A stretch of 37,166 nucleotides of DNA, from assembly GCA_964421565.1 (NCBI GenBank), contig CAYQXJ010000021.1:1-37166 (forward strand), written 5' to 3'. Positions 33,704 to 37,166 of the stretch are shown in pieces. Position 1 is the stretch's first letter; each line of letters opens with the position of its first letter. The notes under the pieces were generated by a model. It was not told the DNA's origin. It saw only the letters and a program-made list of their open reading frames with translations, and ran no database searches. The position numbers and the translations under genes were made by a program. Source of the DNA: CAYQXJ01 sp964421565. Its GTDB lineage: Bacteria > Planctomycetota > Brocadiia > SM23-32.

Positions 33704-34948
33704 ATGCACAAGGATAGCGGCGTCGCACAGGAAAAGCGAATCGAGGAGGAGTCCAGGTCGGCCCTGGACGAGATCCTCGCAGAAGGGGCCAGGCGGATGC
33801 TCCAGGCAGCCATCGAGGCGGAGGTGGCCGACTACGTCGAGCGGCACATCGGCGTTCGCGATCCCGAGACGGGCTGCTGCCTGGTGGTCAGAAACGGCCG
33901 TCAGGCAGAGCGCACCATCCAGTCGAGCCTGGGCGATGTCCCGGTCTCGAAGCCGCGCGTGCACGACCGCAGGGAGGGGGAGCGGTTCACCAGCAGCATC
34001 CTGCCTCCGTATATGCGCCGCACGCCGGCCCTGGAGGCGCTGATCCCGCTGCTGTATCTGAAGGGCATCTCGACCAACGACTTCCCCGAGGCCCTGAGTG
34101 CCATTCTGGGGCCGGATGCGGCCGGGCTCTCGGCCGGCACGGTCAGCCGCCTGAAGAAGGTCTGGCAAGGTGAGCATGAGCAGTGGGCGGCCCGGGACCT
34201 TTCAGCCAAGCGCTACGTCTACTGGTGGGCCGACGGCATCTACTTCAAGGTGCGCCTCACCGATGAGCGCCCGTGCCTGCTGGTGATCGTAGGGACGCTC
34301 CAGGACGGCACCAAGGAGCTGGTGGCCATATGCGACGGAGAGAGGGAGAGCAAGCTGTCCTGGCGGGAGGTGCTGCGGGGCCTGAAGCGCCGGGGGGTGA
34401 CCGAGGCCCCCGCACTGTGCGTGGCTGACGGGGCATTGGGCCTGTGGGCGGCGATGGAACAGGAGTTTCCCCGCACCAGGCAACAGCGCTGCTGGGTGCA
34501 CAAGACAGCCAACGTGCTGGACAGGATGCCTAAGAAGGTGCAGCCCTCGGCCAAACACCTCATCCAGGAGATGTACATGTCGCCGACGCGGTCGCAGGCG
34601 CTGGAGGCCTATGAGGAGTTTCTGACCCTCTACGGGGCGAAGTACCCGAAGGCGTGCGAGTGCCTGCGGAAGGACGAGGACGTGCTCTTCAGCTTCTACG
34701 ACTTCCCGGCCGAGCACTGGCGTCACATCCGCACGACCAACCCGATCGAGAGCACCTTTGCCACGATCCGCCACCGCAGCCGGCAGACGAAGGGCTGTGG
34801 GTCGCGCGCGGCCACCCTGGCGATGGTCTTCAAGCTCGCGCGGGAGGCCGAGAAGAGCTGGCGGAGGCTCAACGGCTGCGAGCTGATCGCCCAGGTCATC
34901 CGCGGCGCGCGCTTCGCCGACGGCGTGGAAGTGCAGGAGGCCGCATAG
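33704..34948 (+). CDS. IS256-family transposase
   Basis: A 414-residue DDE transposase that cuts and joins the element ends. The acidic triad is Asp177 (WADGIYFKV), Asp242 (CVADGALGLW) and Glu349 (NPIESTFATIRHR). The last motif, with the R-x-R-T/Q-x-K-G downstream (RHRSRQTKGCGSR), is the IS256 signature. The C-x-x-H-like KQQ/CWVHKTANVLD motif is also present. The gene is intact, so the element may be mobile. ATG 33704 has GAAGGATC upstream. The frame is open further 5' to 33626, but that region has no conserved start and lies just behind the left repeat. Confidence 0.95.
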   Translation: MHKDSGVAQEKRIEEESRSALDEILAEGARRMLQAAIEAEVADYVERHIGVRDPETGCCLVVRNGRQAERTIQSSLGDVPVSKPRVHDRREGERFTSSILPPYMRRTPALEALIPLLYLKGISTNDFPEALSAILGPDAAGLSAGTVSRLKKVWQGEHEQWAARDLSAKRYVYWWADGIYFKVRLTDERPCLLVIVGTLQDGTKELVAICDGERESKLSWREVLRGLKRRGVTEAPALCVADGALGLWAAMEQEFPRTRQQRCWVHKTANVLDRMPKKVQPSAKHLIQEMYMSPTRSQALEAYEEFLTLYGAKYPKACECLRKDEDVLFSFYDFPAEHWRHIRTTNPIESTFATIRHRSRQTKGCGSRAATLAMVFKLAREAEKSWRRLNGCELIAQVIRGARFADGVEVQEAA

Positions 34949-34978
34949 ATGAAAGCCCCGAAGGCTGCGCCCGAACAC

Positions 34979-35003
34979 CCATCAACAACATTGGATAGTA
35001 TCT
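34979..35003 (-). repeat. Right terminal inverted repeat of the IS256 element
   Basis: CCATCAACAACATTGGATAG followed by TATCT at 34979-35003 is the inverted counterpart of the left end at 33595-33619. It marks the right boundary of the element. Confidence 0.85.
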
Positions 35004-35088
35004 TTTCTGCCACCGCCGGGGCTCTGTGGCGCTCCAGCCTTTCATTACGGTCCTACGCGGCTGGCCGCCAAGCCCAAAGCGTGGGTTT

Positions 35089-35135
35089 GTGTAGGTGTTG
35101 TTCCGCACGGGCACCCGTGCGGACGGAACCTACAC
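35089..35135. repeat. Long imperfect inverted repeat
   Basis: The arm GTGTAGGTGTTGTTCCGCAC and its continuation pair with the sequence ending GGACGGAACCTACAC around a GGGCACCC centre. Arms are about 22 nt with one short bulge. It is 85 nt right of the IS end. It could be a REP-like or MITE-like element or a transcript hairpin; the window has no second copy that I noticed. Confidence 0.5.
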
Positions 35136-35249
35136 CGATACGCTCCTGCCTTGCCGGAGACTGCGGCGGCGCGTCCTGCCTCCACAACGGCCCCATTGAA
35201 CAACAGAGGTGATCGGCGGCACGCCCGCCGTGTGCCACAGACTCAACAC

Positions 35250-35278
35250 TTGCGGGCCGCTCAGCGCCAACATATGAT
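35250..35278 (+). promoter_or_regulatory. Promoter of the HsdR_N-RAMA gene
   Basis: TTGCGG (35250-35255) and TATGAT (35273-35278) have a 17-bp spacer; five of six -10 bases match consensus. The start is near 35285, 63 nt before ATG 35348. Confidence 0.5.
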
Positions 35279-35347
35279 ACAGCGCGCCGGCGGCAAGACA
35301 AGGTGCAGTCTGTGTCGACAGGGATCTGTCAGCTACGAGGTGGCGAG

Positions 35348-36415
35348 ATGGCCGGGAGCACTTCGAGCAAGGTGGCGGACGTGGTCGAGCGGGTCCGGAA
35401 TCGGATCCAGACTGTCCACGAGCGAGGAGAACGGATCGGGGAGCAGGACACCAAGGCGGCTCTGATCGAGCCGCTGTTGACGGCACTGGGCTGGGACCTT
35501 CAGGACCTGGACGAGGTGACGCGCGAGTACCGCAAGGATTCGCAGGACAACCCCGTTGACTACGCCCTGTTCATTGTCCGGTCCCCGTGCCTTTTCGTGG
35601 AGGCCAAGGCGCTCGGGAGGGACCTGAGCGATCGGAAGTGGTTGTCCCAGACGCTCAGCTACGCCACCGTCGTCGGCATTAAGTGGTGCGTGCTGACGAA
35701 TGGCGACGAGTACCGCCTCTACAATGCGCACGCGCCCGTAGACGTGGAGAAAAAGCTGTTCCGGTCTGTCAGTATCTCCGAGCCCGAGGAGGAGCGCGAG
35801 CTGGTCGATACTCTTCTCCTGCTCAGCAAGGAGAAGATGCAGGAGGAGGAGCTGGATGTGCTGTGGCGTGCGCACTTCGTGGACCGTCAGGTCAAGACTG
35901 CACTCCATGACATTTTCGAGGAGCAGGAAGGCAGCCTCGTCCGGCTCATCCGGAAGCGAACGCAGGAACTCAAGCCAGCGGAGATTCGCGACTCGCTCAA
36001 GCGCGCCGACGTCCGGATCGATTTCCCCGTGTTGACCATGCCTCTTGAGCAGCCCGGTGCAGGGCAAGGGGCACTGCGCAGCAAGGGCAAACGGGCCGCC
36101 TCTCGCGTGGAACTGCGTGATCTGATCGAGGCAGGCATCATCGACCCACCGCTCGTGCTGGAGAAGGACTACAAGGGCGTTGACTTGGAGGCCGTGGTTC
36201 AGCAGGACGGAACCGTTCTCTACGACGGCGAAGCTTACGATTCCCCTTCAACCGCCGGCGGCATGGCCAGGAAGAGCGTCATCGGTGCGCCCGAAGGTCG
36301 ACCTTACCCCCAGACCAACGGGTGGGTCTTCTGGCGCTTCCGCCATCCGGAGAGTGGTGAGCTGCATAAGCTCGACGTCCTCCGCCAGCGGTTCCTGGCG
36401 GGGCAGGACTCGTAA
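35348..36415 (+). CDS. HsdR_N-type nuclease domain protein with C-terminal RAMA domain
   Basis: A 355-residue protein. Residues about 10-165 match the N-terminal domain of type I restriction HsdR. The PD-(D/E)xK core is Asp71 (NPVDYALF), then Glu85-Ala-Lys87 (LFVEAKALG). Glu41 and the Gln101 helix (LSQTLSYATVVG) complete the fold. Residues 257-348 are a RAMA domain (LIEAGIIDPPLVLEKDYKG, DGEAYDSPSTAGGMAR, TNGWVFWRF and HKLDVLRQRF), associated with restriction and DNA-methylation systems. There is no helicase and no methyltransferase. This suggests a DNA-binding or modification-sensing endonuclease-like protein. ATG 35348 has GAGGTGG about 5 nt upstream. A broken DUF262 gene follows after 30 nt, and an IS element lies upstream. 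Confidence 0.85.
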   Translation: MAGSTSSKVADVVERVRNRIQTVHERGERIGEQDTKAALIEPLLTALGWDLQDLDEVTREYRKDSQDNPVDYALFIVRSPCLFVEAKALGRDLSDRKWLSQTLSYATVVGIKWCVLTNGDEYRLYNAHAPVDVEKKLFRSVSISEPEEERELVDTLLLLSKEKMQEEELDVLWRAHFVDRQVKTALHDIFEEQEGSLVRLIRKRTQELKPAEIRDSLKRADVRIDFPVLTMPLEQPGAGQGALRSKGKRAASRVELRDLIEAGIIDPPLVLEKDYKGVDLEAVVQQDGTVLYDGEAYDSPSTAGGMARKSVIGAPEGRPYPQTNGWVFWRFRHPESGELHKLDVLRQRFLAGQDS

Positions 36416-36445
36416 AGCAAACCAATTCGCACAGGGCAGATAGGC

Positions 36446-36770
36446 ATGTCAAACCTGAGCCGGGATATTGGCACCGAAGACATGAAGATCGAGGAGCTTG
36501 TGAAGCTCCTGCGCGAGGACAAGTATCTTATCCCCACCTTCCAGCGTGAGTTCGTATGGGATCCGTCGAGCATTCTGAAGCTCTGGGATAGCATGTTCCG
36601 GTTCTATCCCATCGGCAGTCTTCTCTACTGGGAAACCGACTCGTACCTTCACACTCACCGCAAGCTGGGCGGGTTCGAGTTCCCACATGACGAAGATACC
36701 CTGCGGAAATTCAAGGAATGGAAGTACATCCTGGATGGGCAGCAGCTCGTCTCTCTGCGCTCACGGCCCT
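36446..36770 (+). pseudogene. DUF262 (GmrS-like) gene, frameshifted and truncated
   Basis: The first 100 codons encode the DUF262/ParB-like fold: TFQREFVWDPSSI, LWDSMFRFYPIGSLLYW and KYILDGQQ, which is the family's NTP-binding core motif. Standard members (GmrSD, DndB-related) then read R-L-x-A/T-L-x-x-L. Here the frame breaks after Gln100 (36745). If the two bases CT at 36746-36747 are skipped the protein reads DGQQRLSALTAL, restoring the motif for about 7 codons, after which homology ends near 36770. The frame as it stands continues to 36805 with unrelated residues. Full-length DUF262 proteins exceed 350 residues, so most of the gene is missing. It lies 30 nt after the HsdR_N-RAMA gene on the same strand, probably once an operon partner. 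Confidence 0.78.
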
Positions 36771-36794
36771 CTCCTCGCGGCAGACGCCACCGGC

Positions 36795-36803
36795 TGCTAT
36801 ACT
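36795..36803 (+). promoter_or_regulatory. Extended -10 element upstream of the alginate-lyase-like gene
   Basis: TGC-TATACT (36795-36803) is an extended -10 with no clear -35. Initiation near 36810 gives an 80-nt leader that contains the hairpin at 36815-36838. Confidence 0.35.
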
Positions 36804-36814
36804 GAGCCTGAAGA

Positions 36815-36838
36815 GCCGTCCCGAGCTTGGGAACGGCC
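36815..36838 (+). other. Stem-loop in the leader of the alginate-lyase-like gene
   Basis: GCCGTCCC at 36815-36822 pairs with GGGAACGGCC at 36829-36838 with one bulged base and a 6-nt loop GAGCTT. No T-run follows, so it is more likely a leader structure, or the end of the upstream transcript, than a classical terminator. Confidence 0.35.
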
Positions 36839-36889
36839 CTGTTACCGTGCCCCGTCCCGCCATCCGCCAACACACGAGAGCTTTGCCCT

Positions 36890-37166
36890 ATGAACGGCCG
36901 AGTCTCCATCGTTTGTGGGAGCTTTTTCGCCCTGGCCTGTCTGCTCGTCGGCCCCTTGCAGGCTGAGGTGGGCGAGTTCCATATCCCGTCTGTGCTCCCC
37001 CTGGAGCCCGCGCAATGCCGTGAACTGCGCCGGGTGGTCCGGGAGGACGAGGAGGCCGCCGCGCTCGCGGCCGGCGTCCGCAAGCAGGCCCGGCCGCTGC
37101 TGAACGCCGAGCCGCGGCCGCTGGAGGTCATCCACTACGAGGGTCTCGTCAACACCAACCCGAAGC
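36890..37166 (+). CDS. Secreted alginate-lyase-like protein (start of gene, cut by window end)
   Basis: The reading frame runs off the window after 92 codons. It starts MNGRVSIVCGSFFALACLLV, with a signal peptide probably cut near LQA-EVGEF (residues 24-25). The later NAEPRPLEVIHYEGLVNTNP closely follows the pattern 'P-V-E-V-I-H-Y-E-G-L-x-x-x-P-K-R' seen at the N-terminus of the alginate lyase (PF05426) family in polysaccharide-degrading bacteria. The family breaks uronic acid polymers by beta-elimination; the catalytic part lies beyond the window, so activity cannot be judged. The start ATG 36890 has GAGAG about 10 nt upstream. It lies 120 nt past the truncated DUF262 gene. Confidence 0.75.
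   Translation, partial: MNGRVSIVCGSFFALACLLVGPLQAEVGEFHIPSVLPLEPAQCRELRRVVREDEEAAALAAGVRKQARPLLNAEPRPLEVIHYEGLVNTNPK

Larger units (their letters stand above)
33595..35003 (+). mobile_element. IS256-family insertion sequence
   Basis: A 1409-bp element with a single full-length transposase gene and matching terminal inverted repeats of about 25 bp at both ends. Length and gene structure fit the IS256 family. No direct repeat of 8-9 bp can be found in the flanks (left ATAGTGGG, right TTTCTGCC), so either the target duplication has decayed or the flanks have been rearranged since insertion. Confidence 0.85.
35004..35347. other. 344-nt gap between the IS element and the HsdR_N-RAMA gene
   Basis: No gene is seen here. 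It contains one long imperfect hairpin at 35089-35135 and the candidate promoter of the next gene at 35250-35278. Nothing else is recognised. Confidence 0.5.

Noticed and set aside
33580..35015. Target-site duplication of the IS element
   Set aside because: The flanks were compared with ends shifted by one base either way and no 8-9 bp match was found.

Overview
The window is GC-rich bacterial chromosome. It opens with the 3' end of a 23S rRNA gene and a complete 5S rRNA gene, and closes inside a secreted alginate-lyase-like gene. Gene content points to a heterotrophic, polysaccharide-using, didermic-looking bacterium of a deep or little-cultured lineage (Armatimonadota, Planctomycetota or Hydrogenedentota-like). 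The clues are GH4, GH20 and other glycosidases, secreted FG-GAP (VCBS) proteins, a DUF6485 protein, a PurL with PurS modules fused in front, and a bacterial aeRF1-like protein. This placement is inference from gene families; nothing in the window fixes the phylum.

Layout. 1-600: rRNA operon end. 724-2431: an L-fucose/L-arabinose isomerase-fold protein followed by a small Cys-rich DUF6485 protein. 2586-4159 (minus): a LarA-type nickel hydroxyacid racemase/epimerase coupled to an unrecognised 83-residue protein. 4341-9614: a secreted HtrA-like serine protease whose C-terminal half is FG-GAP repeats rather than PDZ, followed by a secreted DUF3352-like protein. 9736-13264 (minus): a tight operon of ketose 3-epimerase, split transketolase (two genes) and a DMT-family exporter/importer. 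It is divergent from 13429-16205, a GH4 glycosidase overlapping a cytoplasmic FG-GAP protein. 16221-17558 (minus): a TIM-barrel glycosidase-like gene, then a tRNA with anticodon CAT. 17940-21593: a baeRF-family protein and a GH20 hexosaminidase-like enzyme. 21615-30331 (minus): an MFS transporter, a large GNAT fusion protein, purSL and tyrA. 31024-33459 (minus): an LPP20-like lipoprotein and a tiny secreted protein. 33595-35003: a complete IS256-family element. 35348-36805: an HsdR_N-RAMA nuclease-like protein and a broken DUF262 (GmrS-like) gene. 36890-end: the alginate-lyase-like gene.

How it fits together. The divergent 9736-16205 block looks like one sugar-use locus. GH4 would release a sugar, the epimerase would isomerise a ketose, split transketolase would move two-carbon units, and the DMT protein would transport a product or substrate. 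Sigma70-like promoters sit back to back at 13312-13390, and a perfect 10-bp palindrome lies inside one promoter spacer. tyrA and purSL appear to share a promoter with a perfect TTGACA box. The right end (IS256, HsdR_N-RAMA, truncated DUF262) looks like the worn remains of a defence island.

Several starts were moved from the longest possible ORF because a well-spaced promoter or Shine-Dalgarno falls inside the longer version (724/733, 4159, 12444, 17940, 19242, 26260, 33072). Most promoter calls have a spacer of 16-18 bp with moderate hexamers. In a GC-rich genome some will be chance matches.
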